Position numbers and translations under genes: made by a program | Shown here: in pieces, positions 26,086-34,293 of the stretch | Layout: every line of letters begins with the position of its first letter | Position numbering within the stretch: position 1 is the stretch's first letter | The notes under the pieces: model-generated | Database searches by the model: none | What the model was told of the DNA's origin: nothing | The model's input: only the letters and a program-made list of their open reading frames with translations | Source: Roseofilum acuticapitatum BLCC-M154 | GTDB taxonomy: Bacteria > Cyanobacteriota > Cyanobacteriia > Cyanobacteriales > Desertifilaceae | Assembly: GCF_030068475.1 (NCBI RefSeq) | Contig: NZ_JAQOSP010000134.1 | Span: 1 to 64,000, forward strand | Direction: 5' to 3' | Length of the DNA: 64,000 nt

Positions 26086-28605
26086 ATGATCAGTAAACTG
26101 GATCGCCTGCAAGAACCTGTTAGCAGTTTCCGAGTATCAGCCTCGAAGAGTCCGTTTTATCTGGAGTCTGCTGCCCAAGAGCGCTGGGTAGAGGTTTTGC
26201 TGGATGTGGATCAACAGGACTTAGGGGAGCCAAAGCTTTATACCTATGCTATAAGCCCCAACTTGAGGGTGCAACCGGGGGATATTCTGAGTGTACCTTC
26301 TCGTTCTGGACAATTGGGGGCGATCGCCATTCGTCTGTTATCGGAACCTCCAGCAGATTTTCCCCCAGAAAAGATTAAGTCGGTTTATGAGGTCATTAGT
26401 CCGGGTTTTTTTCCCCCCAGGTATTGGAAACTGTTAACCCAAGTGGCCGATTATTACCATACTCCCTTAATGCGGGTGATTCGTATGGCTCTCCCTCCAG
26501 GATTATTGGCTAAATCCCAACGTCGTATCCGCTTAACGGACTGCATCCCCAAAGAAGCCCAAATTTTTCTGGATGTCTCAGCCCAACAAGTCCTGAATGT
26601 CCTATCGAGTAGCTCAACGGGAGATTATTCTTGGAGTTATCTGAAAAAACAGGTATATCAGGCCGATCGCGGACTGAACGATTTGTTAAAACGGGGATGG
26701 GTAGAAAGCTACATAGAGCCGCCTAAATCTCTTCAACCCAAGCGCCAACAGGTGGTAACCCTAGTTAAGTTTACTGTACCTGAACCTAAAGAATTAACAC
26801 CCCGACAACAGGAAATTTTAAGCCTTCTCGCTCGTCAGGGGGGGGAAATGTTGGTGACTGAACTGCTGCAACAAGGACAAACGTCTTCGGGGTTAATCAA
26901 AAGCTTAGAACAGAAGCAATGGGTGGTCATCGAAGAGCAGGAACAACTCCGCACTGATACCGGCCCCATGCCCGATCGCGATACAGCTAAACCCCTCACT
27001 CCCGCACAAGCTCAAGCCTTACAAGCCATTCAGGAGAGATCGGGGTATCATCCCTTTCTGCTCCATGGAATCACCGGATCGGGCAAAACAGAAGTTTATC
27101 TTCAGGCGATCGCCCCCATTTTAGAACAAGGACAATCCATCCTCGTCCTCGTCCCAGAAATTGGCCTCACCCCCCAACTCACCGATCGCTTCCGGGCCCG
27201 ATTCGGCGCAAAAATCCGCGTTTACCATAGTGCCCTATCCGATGGTGAACGTTACGATACCTGGCGGCAGATGCTCCAAGGAACCCCCCAAATCGTCATC
27301 GGAACCCGATCCGCCGTTTTTGCCCCCTTGCCTCGTCTGGGCTTAATTATCCTGGATGAAGAACACGACACCAGCTTCAAACAAAGCCAACCCGCACCCA
27401 CCTACCACGCTCGTCAAGTCGCCCAATGGCGGGCACAATTGGAAAATTGCCCCCTGATTTTGGGTAGCGCCACCCCATCCATGGAAACCTGGTTTAGCAG
27501 TCGGTCGGGGAATACTTACACGCGCCTGAGTTTACCCGAACGGGTAGAAAACCGGCCCCTGCCCCCCATTTCCATTGTGGACTTGCGTCAGGAACTCAAA
27601 CAGGGAAACCGCTCAATTTTTAGCCGCAGTCTACAAGATCATTTAAGAGGTTTGCGCGAACGCCAGCAACAAGGCATCCTCTTCATCCCCCGTCGCGGCC
27701 ATAGTACCTTTGTCTCCTGTCGCAGTTGCGGTTATGTCCTCGAATGTCCCCATTGTGATGTCTCCCTCTCCTACCACTACACCCACGAAGGAGCCACCGA
27801 ACGGTTGCGCTGTCATTACTGCAACTTTTCCCAACTGCAACCCTCCCACTGTCCCGAATGTCAATCCCCCTATCTGAAGCACTTTGGCACAGGAACCCAA
27901 CGAGTCACCCAAGAACTGGCCAAACTCTTCCCAGAATTGCGCGTCATTCGCTTTGACAGCGACACCACCCGCACCAAAAACGCCCACCGCACTCTCCTGA
28001 CTCGGTTTGTGCAAGGAGAAGCCGACTTATTAGTGGGAACCCAGATGTTAACCAAAGGATTAGACATTCCCGGAGTCACCCTAGTCGGAGTCGTGGCCGC
28101 TGATGGCTTGTTGCATCAGGGAGATTATCGCGCTGGGGAAGCGGCCGTGCAAATTTTGACCCAAGTTTCCGGTCGTGCCGGTCGCGGAGATGACCCCGGC
28201 CAAGTGATTATTCAAACCTATTCCCCCGACCATCGCGCCATTCAAGCCGTTCAACACAATGCCTATGACAGGTTTATGGAGCAGGAGCTACTGGAGCGAG
28301 AGTCCTACCATTATCCGCCCTACAGTTCCTTAGTGCTGTTTCGCTTCAGTGGCTTAGATTTAATGGAAGTGCAAACGGCTGCCCAACAGGTGGCCGAAGT
28401 CCTAGAGTCGAGAGCAGGAAGCTATCAGGTCTTAGGCCCTGCACCGGCGCGGGTGATGCGGGTCTCCGATGCCTATCGCTGGCAGATTTTGCTCAAGTTT
28501 CCTCCAGGAATGGAGATTAGTCTGCCAGGGTTAGGGGAGTTGCGATCGCTCTCTTCTGCTAGAGTCCGTTTAAGCGTAGATATCGATCCCCTAAACTTTG
28601 GATAA
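26086..28605 (+). CDS. priA: Primosomal protein N' (replication restart helicase PriA)
   Basis: PriA recognises stalled forks and reloads the replicative helicase. The 839 residues comprise an N-terminal DNA-binding part (about 30-130), a winged-helix linker, and a superfamily 2 helicase core with Walker A GITGSGKTE (about 327-335), DEEHD Walker B (about 425), GSATPS (motif III) and QVSGRAGRG (motif VI). A zinc-binding insertion has eight cysteines in the CRSCG, CPHCD, CHYC and CPECQ pairs (about 545-600). The protein is complete and slightly longer than E. coli PriA, as is usual in cyanobacteria. Confidence 0.96.
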   Translation: MISKLDRLQEPVSSFRVSASKSPFYLESAAQERWVEVLLDVDQQDLGEPKLYTYAISPNLRVQPGDILSVPSRSGQLGAIAIRLLSEPPADFPPEKIKSVYEVISPGFFPPRYWKLLTQVADYYHTPLMRVIRMALPPGLLAKSQRRIRLTDCIPKEAQIFLDVSAQQVLNVLSSSSTGDYSWSYLKKQVYQADRGLNDLLKRGWVESYIEPPKSLQPKRQQVVTLVKFTVPEPKELTPRQQEILSLLARQGGEMLVTELLQQGQTSSGLIKSLEQKQWVVIEEQEQLRTDTGPMPDRDTAKPLTPAQAQALQAIQERSGYHPFLLHGITGSGKTEVYLQAIAPILEQGQSILVLVPEIGLTPQLTDRFRARFGAKIRVYHSALSDGERYDTWRQMLQGTPQIVIGTRSAVFAPLPRLGLIILDEEHDTSFKQSQPAPTYHARQVAQWRAQLENCPLILGSATPSMETWFSSRSGNTYTRLSLPERVENRPLPPISIVDLRQELKQGNRSIFSRSLQDHLRGLRERQQQGILFIPRRGHSTFVSCRSCGYVLECPHCDVSLSYHYTHEGATERLRCHYCNFSQLQPSHCPECQSPYLKHFGTGTQRVTQELAKLFPELRVIRFDSDTTRTKNAHRTLLTRFVQGEADLLVGTQMLTKGLDIPGVTLVGVVAADGLLHQGDYRAGEAAVQILTQVSGRAGRGDDPGQVIIQTYSPDHRAIQAVQHNAYDRFMEQELLERESYHYPPYSSLVLFRFSGLDLMEVQTAAQQVAEVLESRAGSYQVLGPAPARVMRVSDAYRWQILLKFPPGMEISLPGLGELRSLSSARVRLSVDIDPLNFG

Positions 28606-28612
28606 TTGACAC

Positions 28613-28648
28613 TATAATATCAAATCCTTAAATAGATTTGATATTATA
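28613..28648 (+). terminator. 14-bp perfect A/T-rich inverted repeat after priA
   Basis: TATAATATCAAATC (28613-28626) pairs perfectly with GATTTGATATTATA (28635-28648) across an 8-nt loop, starting 8 bp after the priA stop. A low-G:C stem without a distinct T-run is weak as an intrinsic terminator, but the position fits. It could instead be a protein-binding palindrome. Confidence 0.5.
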
Positions 28649-28672
28649 TCTTACCCCATGACCTATTACTTG

Positions 28673-28690
28673 ACCCCCCCTTTGGGGGGT
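28673..28690. other. G:C hairpin ACCCCCC-CTTT-GGGGGGT
   Basis: A strong stem (A-C7 against G6-T) 25 bp past the A/T palindrome. It may act together with it as a bidirectional transcription barrier between priA and the opposing tRNA-Pro transcript, which would reach it about 86 bp after the tRNA end. The nearby segment 28690-28765 is short and shows no gene. Confidence 0.4.
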
Positions 28691-28775
28691 GCTATGGTGA
28701 ATTTAGGTGCAGGCATCCCTTTCAGTACACCCTGCCGCAGGTGAGAACCCTTTTATCATAAGCAATTGAGATGAA

Positions 28776-28849
28776 TCGGGATGACAGGATTTGAACCTGC
28801 GACATCCTGCTCCCAAAGCAGGCGCGCTACCAAGCTGCGCTACATCCCG
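28776..28849 (-). tRNA. tRNA-Pro (anticodon UGG)
   Basis: Read on the minus strand, the 74-nt gene starts CGGGATG and ends CATCCCG plus discriminator A, giving a perfect 7-bp acceptor stem. The D arm is GCGC...GCGC with AGCTTGGTAG. The anticodon arm is CCTGC-TTTGGGA-GCAGG with anticodon TGG. The T arm holds GTTCAAATC. No CCA is encoded in the 3' end. It reads the CCN proline codons. Confidence 0.95.
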
Positions 28850-29031
28850 GATGAATCTGATTACAGTGTAACCTATTCAAGTGAAATTTGGCTAGAGACC
28901 ATCTCAACAAAAAATAGGTCATTCAAGGCGATAGACTTTGCAGATAGGTAAAAATCCCGCCAAAAAACAAAAAGGGAAATAACGGTAGATAGCCCTTTCA
29001 TGCACTGAAGATGAATCTCGATCGATCTCTC

Positions 29032-29562
29032 CTAGTTAGGATACCAAAACATCCCCTTAATCCCTTCTGGATCTTGGAGAAAACCCAGACTGCGGTAAAA
29101 TTCAACCACATGGGGATCGGCAAACAAGGTAATGTTGCTAATATCTTCACTACGAAGTTTCTTAATCGTATGTTTCATCAGGGCTTTGCCCAAACCCTTC
29201 CCCTGGAATGCTGGATGAACCACCACATCCCAGAGCGTTGCATTAAAAGCATGGTCTGAGGTTGCCCTGGCAAAGCCAATCAACCGACGATGATTACCTC
29301 GTAAGTCCCACATCGAAATCACGAGAAAGCTATGTTCGATCGCTTTTTTGACTTTCCGTAAAGGACGGCGAGACCAACCTACTGCATCACATAGCTCTTC
29401 CAGTTCATATAGGTCAATGTCCCGATTGGTGCTAAACACAATACGTGAGATTTTGCCCGAATCGCTCTTGAGATCCAAACTGGCAAAGTCTTCCAGTGCT
29501 TTCACTGGACTTGGTGTTATCGGAGCATCCGAGCTGCTAAACAAGCTTTTCCAAAAACCCAT
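29032..29562 (-). CDS. GNAT-family N-acetyltransferase (Ycf52-like)
   Basis: A 176-residue protein. After a variable N-terminus (1-38) it shows [23 protein letters not shown] (41-63), [10 protein letters not shown], a [19 protein letters not shown] acetyl-CoA motif (QGKGLGK, about 114-132), and VEFYRSLGF near the C-terminus. This pattern is that of the cyanobacterial and plastid GNATs (Ycf52 group), of which some acetylate arylalkylamines such as serotonin or act on protein N-termini. Substrate is not determined from sequence. It is divergent from the ACT-like gene with 77 bp between. Confidence 0.85.
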   Translation of the reverse strand: MGFWKSLFSSSDAPITPSPVKALEDFASLDLKSDSGKISRIVFSTNRDIDLYELEELCDAVGWSRRPLRKVKKAIEHSFLVISMWDLRGNHRRLIGFARATSDHAFNATLWDVVVHPAFQGKGLGKALMKHTIKKLRSEDISNITLFADPHVVEFYRSLGFLQDPEGIKGMFWYPN

Positions 29563-29639
29563 GCAGGTGTAATTGAAGTAGTCAAAGTTAAATAAACAAT
29601 ATTAGCTTAGTATATCTCCCACAATCTTTTCCTTCTATT

Positions 29640-30365
29640 ATGGCTCAGGGTTTAAAATCCTCTACCTTAGAACTGCTCAAACGCTTTAACCGGGCGTTTC
29701 CCCAATTCTATGAACAGTTTGTCAGTTCTGACATCCAATTGCAAAACCTGAAGCTGGCCTATCAACTCTACAAAACCCAGAAAGCTGTCATCGAAGTTCG
29801 GGCTGAAGGCTCGAAAAGCGCTCTCCACTTTGCTTATCGTAATCAGTCCTTCCTCTTGAGTGATATCTTTGGGGTTCTGGCTGCCTATGGATTAACCATT
29901 CATAGCCTCAGTCTCTATGGTCAAATCCATCCGCCCATGCTGGTATTTATTAAGCTGGTGGTTTCTAGGGGAGGCAAAACCCTGATGGAGAAAACTGCGG
30001 AAAATGTCTGTCGAGCGATTCAGGAAGCATTAGCTGGCCACTTTGAGGTGGAGGAAATGTTGGCGGTCGAGTTTAACCTGGATGCGGGTTTAGAACAGGT
30101 CGATACAGAGTTTTATGTCGATCCGGTGTTCCATTTACCGGCTTTGCTCATTGAAGCAGATAATCAACCCGGCTTGTTCTACAAGGTGATGTATGCCATT
30201 TGGCAAGAAGATTTATTGGTGGTGAATGCTAATCTGTTGGTTTGGAGGGGACGCACTCGCTTGATTCTCTACTTGCTCGGCCCCAATGAGAGCTTGATTC
30301 CGGAATATTTGGGTCAGAAGATTGCCGAAAGTGTGAAGCAGAGGTTATTGGGGGATCTCAATTAG
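29640..30365 (+). CDS. Tandem ACT-like domain protein (conserved in cyanobacteria)
   Basis: The 241-residue protein has two ACT-like units: about 48-107 (AVIEVRAEGSKSALHFAY...SDIFGVLAAYGLTIHSL) and about 168-220 (ALLIEADNQPGLFYKVMYAIWQ...VNANLL). In both, a beta strand with a D/NxPG- or xxLL-type turn leads to a helix, as in the C-terminal ACT pair of the GlnD uridylyltransferase. No catalytic domain is present, so it may be a free-standing sensor of small ligands (amino acids). The family name is uncertain. It precedes the alpha/beta hydrolase by 66 bp on the same strand. Confidence 0.7.
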   Translation: MAQGLKSSTLELLKRFNRAFPQFYEQFVSSDIQLQNLKLAYQLYKTQKAVIEVRAEGSKSALHFAYRNQSFLLSDIFGVLAAYGLTIHSLSLYGQIHPPMLVFIKLVVSRGGKTLMEKTAENVCRAIQEALAGHFEVEEMLAVEFNLDAGLEQVDTEFYVDPVFHLPALLIEADNQPGLFYKVMYAIWQEDLLVVNANLLVWRGRTRLILYLLGPNESLIPEYLGQKIAESVKQRLLGDLN

Positions 30366-30431
30366 CTCTCCATCGGGATCGAAATTGCTGAAGGGATCGG
30401 ACTAGGACACGGTTCAGGATAGGATAGAAGG

Positions 30432-31316
30432 ATGGCAAAAATCGATATCCTGGGCGTTTCCCATACATACGAATTAACTGAACCGAAAACGGCTAATCCG
30501 ACCTTGGTGTTTGTTCATGGTTGGTTATTGAGCCGGGCTTATTGGCGGCCTTTGGTTGAACAACTGCGATCGCACTATCAATGTTTGGCCTATGATTTGC
30601 GTGGCTTTGGTGAGTCCCATGCTAGTCCTGGTTTACAAGACCCTGAAGGTGAGCTGGTTTTGGGGTATTCTCCCAGTGATTATGCTAAGGATTTGGGTAT
30701 TCTCCTCGATCAATTGGAAATTGAGAAGGCTTGGCTGGTGGGCCATTCCCTGGGGGGCAGTGTGTGCCTATGGGCGGCTGCTCAATTGGGCGATCGCATT
30801 GAAGGGGTGATTGGACTCAATTCTGGGGGCGGCATTTACTTAAAAGAGGAGTTCGAGCGCTTCCGCTCTGCGGGCGCTCAGTTGGTCAAACGGCGGCCTC
30901 GGTGGTTGGTGGATATACCTTTGCTCGATTGGCTCTTTACTCGCTCTCAGGTCTATCAACCCCTCTCTAGAGTTTGGGGGAAACAACGGTTAGCTGATTT
31001 TGTCAGCGCCCAATATGAGGCGGCATTAGGCTCTTTATTGGATTCAACCACAGAGGAACAGGTTCACCGCTTACCCCAATTGGTTGCCCATCTACAACAG
31101 CCGGTTTATTTTATTGCGGGGGCTGAGGATAAGGTGATGGAACCTCGCTATGTGAGACATTTGGCTAGTTTTCACGAGTTGTTCCGCTCTGGATATGACA
31201 ATGTGGTGGAAGTTCCTAGTTGTGGCCATTTTTCCATGCTTGAAGCAACCGATCGGGTGGCCGAGCAGATCGATCGCCTGGTTCAGGCTCCAATAGGCGA
31301 TCGCCTGGCGAGTTAA
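30432..31316 (+). CDS. Alpha/beta hydrolase
   Basis: A 294-residue hydrolase fold: VFVHGWLLS (27-35) provides the oxyanion-hole [14 protein letters not shown] (52-63) the strand-4 region, GHSLGG (104-109) the nucleophile serine S106, GAEDKVM (about 231-237) the acid and CGHFSML (about 261-267) the histidine. The substrate is unknown; haloperoxidase, esterase or lipase activity is equally possible. Its stop codon overlaps the stop of the convergent tsaD by 4 bp. Confidence 0.9.
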   Translation: MAKIDILGVSHTYELTEPKTANPTLVFVHGWLLSRAYWRPLVEQLRSHYQCLAYDLRGFGESHASPGLQDPEGELVLGYSPSDYAKDLGILLDQLEIEKAWLVGHSLGGSVCLWAAAQLGDRIEGVIGLNSGGGIYLKEEFERFRSAGAQLVKRRPRWLVDIPLLDWLFTRSQVYQPLSRVWGKQRLADFVSAQYEAALGSLLDSTTEEQVHRLPQLVAHLQQPVYFIAGAEDKVMEPRYVRHLASFHELFRSGYDNVVEVPSCGHFSMLEATDRVAEQIDRLVQAPIGDRLAS

Positions 31317-32356
31317 GGACGATAGAGGGTTTGAAGTTTAGATAAATCCATCCGCGATTGCGCCCCTAGAGTTAAAGAAGAGCGATCGCCTTTTTCCCAA
31401 TGAGCGGCTGCCGCACAAGCAATCATTGCCGCATTATCGGTACAGTATTTCATCGGTGGAAACAGCACCTCTAGATTATTCTCCTCTCCAGCCGCCTTCA
31501 GGTGTTGCCGTAATCCCCGATTCGCCGCTACTCCTCCTCCAATGGCAATGGTAGATAAATTGTGGTCGAGAGCCGCTCGGATGGCGCGTTTAGTCAAGGC
31601 TCTAGCCACCGTTTCCTGGAAACTCGCCGCTAAATCGGCAATGGGTAAATCGGGGTTATCCGCCTTCAGTTGATTCACCAGGCGCATCACCGCCGTTTTT
31701 AAGCCACTGAAACTACAGTCATAGGGATGATATCCCCCTTGGGGTAAGGAAATGCGGCCTTCGGGTAAGGAAAAAGCTTGGGGATTACCCGTTTGAGCCA
31801 ATTGGTCAATAATGGGGCCTCCTGGATAGCCCAATCCCAGCAAACGAGCGACTTTATCAAAGGCTTCTCCAGCCGCATCATCACGGGTTCTCCCCAGAGT
31901 CGTATAGTTGCCGCATTGGTGAACCTGGATTAGGCTCGTATGACCCCCAGAGACCAACAGACACAAGAAGGGGGGTTTTAAGTCGGGGTTGGTGAGATAG
32001 GAGGCATAGATATGGCCTTCCAGGTGGTGAACGCCAATAAAGGGTTTATCGTGCAATAAGGCTAGGGTTTTAGCCGCAGTCATGCCCACCAGTAAAGCTC
32101 CCACTAAACCAGGGGCACAGGTGGCGGCGATCGCATCGATTTCTGACCAGGACAGGTTCGCTTCTTCTAGGGCAGTGGCGATCGCCCCATTCACCGTTTC
32201 CAAATGACGACGAGAGGCCACCTCTGGCACAACTCCCCCATACTGGCCATGCTCGGCCATCTGGGAAGCCACAAAATTACTCAGAACGTTACAATTTTTT
32301 ACAATTGCCACAGAAGTTTCGTCACAACTTGTTTCAATTGCTAGAACCGTTACCAT
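31313..32356 (-). CDS. tsaD: tRNA N6-adenosine threonylcarbamoyltransferase
   Basis: TsaD transfers the threonylcarbamoyl group to A37 of ANN-decoding tRNAs, together with TsaB and TsaE. The 347 residues include [15 protein letters not shown] (1-15), the HHLEGH metal site with H111 and H115, [16 protein letters not shown] (about 158-167), LPGGPI-like [11 protein letters not shown] and [10 protein letters not shown] (about 273-282). It is divergent from psaF, a common neighbourhood in cyanobacteria. Confidence 0.96.
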   Translation of the reverse strand: MVTVLAIETSCDETSVAIVKNCNVLSNFVASQMAEHGQYGGVVPEVASRRHLETVNGAIATALEEANLSWSEIDAIAATCAPGLVGALLVGMTAAKTLALLHDKPFIGVHHLEGHIYASYLTNPDLKPPFLCLLVSGGHTSLIQVHQCGNYTTLGRTRDDAAGEAFDKVARLLGLGYPGGPIIDQLAQTGNPQAFSLPEGRISLPQGGYHPYDCSFSGLKTAVMRLVNQLKADNPDLPIADLAASFQETVARALTKRAIRAALDHNLSTIAIGGGVAANRGLRQHLKAAGEENNLEVLFPPMKYCTDNAAMIACAAAAHWEKGDRSSLTLGAQSRMDLSKLQTLYRP

Positions 32357-32430
32357 TGCCTGCTACCTTGTTGTAAGGGAAAAACCTTTTCTGAACACCA
32401 CTCCCTTGTGGACAGGTCAGAAAAGCCCAT

Positions 32431-32472
32431 TTTAGAGACTTTTTTAAGCTTAATCTTTACTGAGTCTCTTAA
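32431..32472. promoter_or_regulatory. Inverted repeat in the tsaD/psaF intergenic region
   Basis: AGAGACT (32434-32440) and AGTCTCT (32463-32469) form a 7-bp inverted repeat across 22 nt, with near-symmetric flanks (TTT and TAA). It lies in the divergent promoter region, where an operator is plausible. The regulator is unknown. Confidence 0.3.
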
Positions 32473-32555
32473 GTCCAGTATGATTGGCTTTCATAAGAGC
32501 CTTCGGTTTCTTTGTAACATAAAATTTGCACTTCGTAACAAAAGGAAACACTTCC

Positions 32556-33050
32556 ATGCGACGATTGCTTGTTCTGGTTTTGATGTGTTGTTTGTGGCTG
32601 GGCTTTGTTCCCCCCGCTTCTGCGGATTTAGCCAACTTGGTTCCCTGTAGTGAATCACCCGCTTTTCTGCAACGGGCTAAAGCAGCTCGAGCCACCACCG
32701 ATGATCCCCAATCTGGGGCCAAACGATTTGAACGCTATTCCGAAGCCCTCTGTGGCGAAGATGGCCTCCCCCACCTCGTGGTTGATGGTCGTCTGAGTCA
32801 TGCTGGCGATTTCATTATCCCCAGCTTACTCTTCCTGTACATTGCCGGTTGGATTGGTTGGGTAGGTCGTGCTTACCTAATCGCTATCCGGGGTGAGAAA
32901 AACGCGGAAGAAAAAGAAGTGGTTATCGATGTACCTCTAGCGATCAAAATGATGCTCACTGGCTTTGCTTGGCCCCTGGTCGCAGCCAAAGACATGATGA
33001 GCGGAGAAATGTTCGCTAAAGATAGCGAAATTACGGTTTCACCCCGTTAA
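32556..33050 (+). CDS. psaF: Photosystem I reaction centre subunit III (PsaF)
   Basis: PsaF lies at the lumenal side of photosystem I next to the plastocyanin/cytochrome c6 site. I start it at the ATG of [12 protein letters not shown] (32556), which gives a normal signal peptide (1-23, ending PPASA) and about 164 residues; an ATG ten codons upstream is the alternative. [20 protein letters not shown] is the mature N-terminus, and VPC and LCG carry the conserved cysteines. The lumenal [18 protein letters not shown] segment precedes the membrane helix ([18 protein letters not shown]). psaJ follows 39 bp downstream and is surely co-transcribed. Confidence 0.97.
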   Translation: MRRLLVLVLMCCLWLGFVPPASADLANLVPCSESPAFLQRAKAARATTDDPQSGAKRFERYSEALCGEDGLPHLVVDGRLSHAGDFIIPSLLFLYIAGWIGWVGRAYLIAIRGEKNAEEKEVVIDVPLAIKMMLTGFAWPLVAAKDMMSGEMFAKDSEITVSPR

Positions 33051-33089
33051 CATTCTGTTCAAGTCTGTGTTTTGTTTTGGAGTCTTCAC

Positions 33090-33215
33090 ATGGAAGGTTT
33101 ACTTAAGTATCTGTCCACCGCTCCAGTTCTGATTATGTTATTACTAACAGTCACGGCTGGCATTTTAATTGAGTTTAACCGTTTTTACCCTGACTTACTT
33201 TTCCATCCGATGTAA
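33090..33215 (+). CDS. psaJ: Photosystem I subunit IX (PsaJ)
   Basis: A 41-residue single-span membrane protein starting [17 protein letters not shown] and ending [10 protein letters not shown], the typical PsaJ ends. The transmembrane helix is about 11-30, with the conserved glutamate after it (IEFNRFYPD). It helps anchor PsaF in photosystem I. It follows psaF by 39 bp and is followed 63 bp later by a strong terminator. Confidence 0.96.
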   Translation: MEGLLKYLSTAPVLIMLLLTVTAGILIEFNRFYPDLLFHPM

Positions 33216-33278
33216 GTTTCAGGCATACTCACCTAGCAATTTGCTGTGTTGGGAAGGAAAAATTGAATTAAATCATTA

Positions 33279-33309
33279 CGCCTTTGGCCTTACCCCAAAG
33301 GCGTTTTTT
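33279..33309 (+). terminator. Rho-independent terminator of psaF-psaJ
   Basis: CGCCTTTGG (33279-33287) pairs perfectly with CCAAAGGCG (33295-33303), with a 7-nt loop and six T residues directly after (33304-33309). It is the clearest intrinsic terminator in the window. Confidence 0.95.
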
Positions 33310-33370
33310 CGTTATCGACAGTTGACCGTTAAGATTATGGCTAAAAGGAAAATTTTTAGGGCTATTTCCA

Positions 33371-34180
33371 TTAAATTAACGGACTTTCTTCATCTTCTTC
33401 ACTCGTAATATAATCATAGTCAAAAACAAAAGCATTCTCATGGCGAATAACAGAAAACCCCAAGTTCGTTACCGTTTCTGTGGAAAACGTTGCCATAACC
33501 AATTCCCTCGCTTTCTTATCTGAGACTTGAGGCTTTTGGACAAAAAAGCTTCGTTTAGCAAAAAACAAGCGCTCATCCTTTGGGGTAATAATATGATTAA
33601 TTTTATGGGTATGTTGAATTGGCTTAATATAACTATTGAGGAAAAACTCTTGGTTAATTTGCATCAGATAAAGCCGTTCATGTTGTAGCCAACTCATGCC
33701 AAACATCATTAACAACAGCTCAAAACCCAGGGTATAAGTAAAAACATTATTTTTTTCTTCAGGATTAACCACCAGTTGTAGCACAGATTCCAAAAACTTC
33801 TGCGGCTTACATCGTAAATCATGGGCAGAATGAACATAAAACTGGCGGATATAGAGTCTTAATTGTTGTTCATCCAAAACCGTAGGAATTTGAAACAACT
33901 GTAAATAATATTCCACCTTTTCCTTGGTTCTTTGATCTTGGACTAATTTCGCCACAATACCATCAGCCGTATATTCATCCAAAAATTCAGCTTGGATATC
34001 TGATGGCGCAGACAATAACAGATGGCATAGGGACAATACATATCTTCTGTGCCGCCAAGATAACCCCTCTGTCCATTGACGGGCTTCTAAAGGGAGTTGG
34101 GCAAGAATCGATTGCATGGTATCAAATAGAGTCATGATACAGGATTGAGGAAGATGAGCAGATAAGTAACGGCCGATCAT
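33371..34180 (-). CDS. Conserved hypothetical protein, 269 residues
   Basis: I do not recognise a family. The protein is soluble, Leu- and His-rich and mostly helical, with a C-terminal FDYDYITSEEDEESPLI acidic tail. Features include LSWRHRRYVLSLCHLLLSAP (40-59), LRLYIRQFYVHSAHDLRCK (about 106-124) and a YTLGFELLLMMFGMSWLQHERLYLM segment (about 149-173). The ATG at 34180 has an AAGG upstream; MTLFDTMQ at 34135 is the alternative. It is divergent from the HerA-like ATPase (113 bp between) and convergent with psaJ. A link with the ATPase is possible but unproven. Confidence 0.65.
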   Translation of the reverse strand: MIGRYLSAHLPQSCIMTLFDTMQSILAQLPLEARQWTEGLSWRHRRYVLSLCHLLLSAPSDIQAEFLDEYTADGIVAKLVQDQRTKEKVEYYLQLFQIPTVLDEQQLRLYIRQFYVHSAHDLRCKPQKFLESVLQLVVNPEEKNNVFTYTLGFELLLMMFGMSWLQHERLYLMQINQEFFLNSYIKPIQHTHKINHIITPKDERLFFAKRSFFVQKPQVSDKKARELVMATFSTETVTNLGFSVIRHENAFVFDYDYITSEEDEESPLI

Positions 34181-34293
34181 ACCTTAAGTAAATTATACTT
34201 TTAAAACCTGCTGACCGGATATCTCTATATGAACTCAGTGATATACTAAAGAATCATAATTTTTAAGTTCTAATTTTTAATTTTTAATCGATC

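Noticed and set aside
33169-33408. 79-codon forward frame
   Set aside because: It covers the end of psaJ and runs through the terminator.
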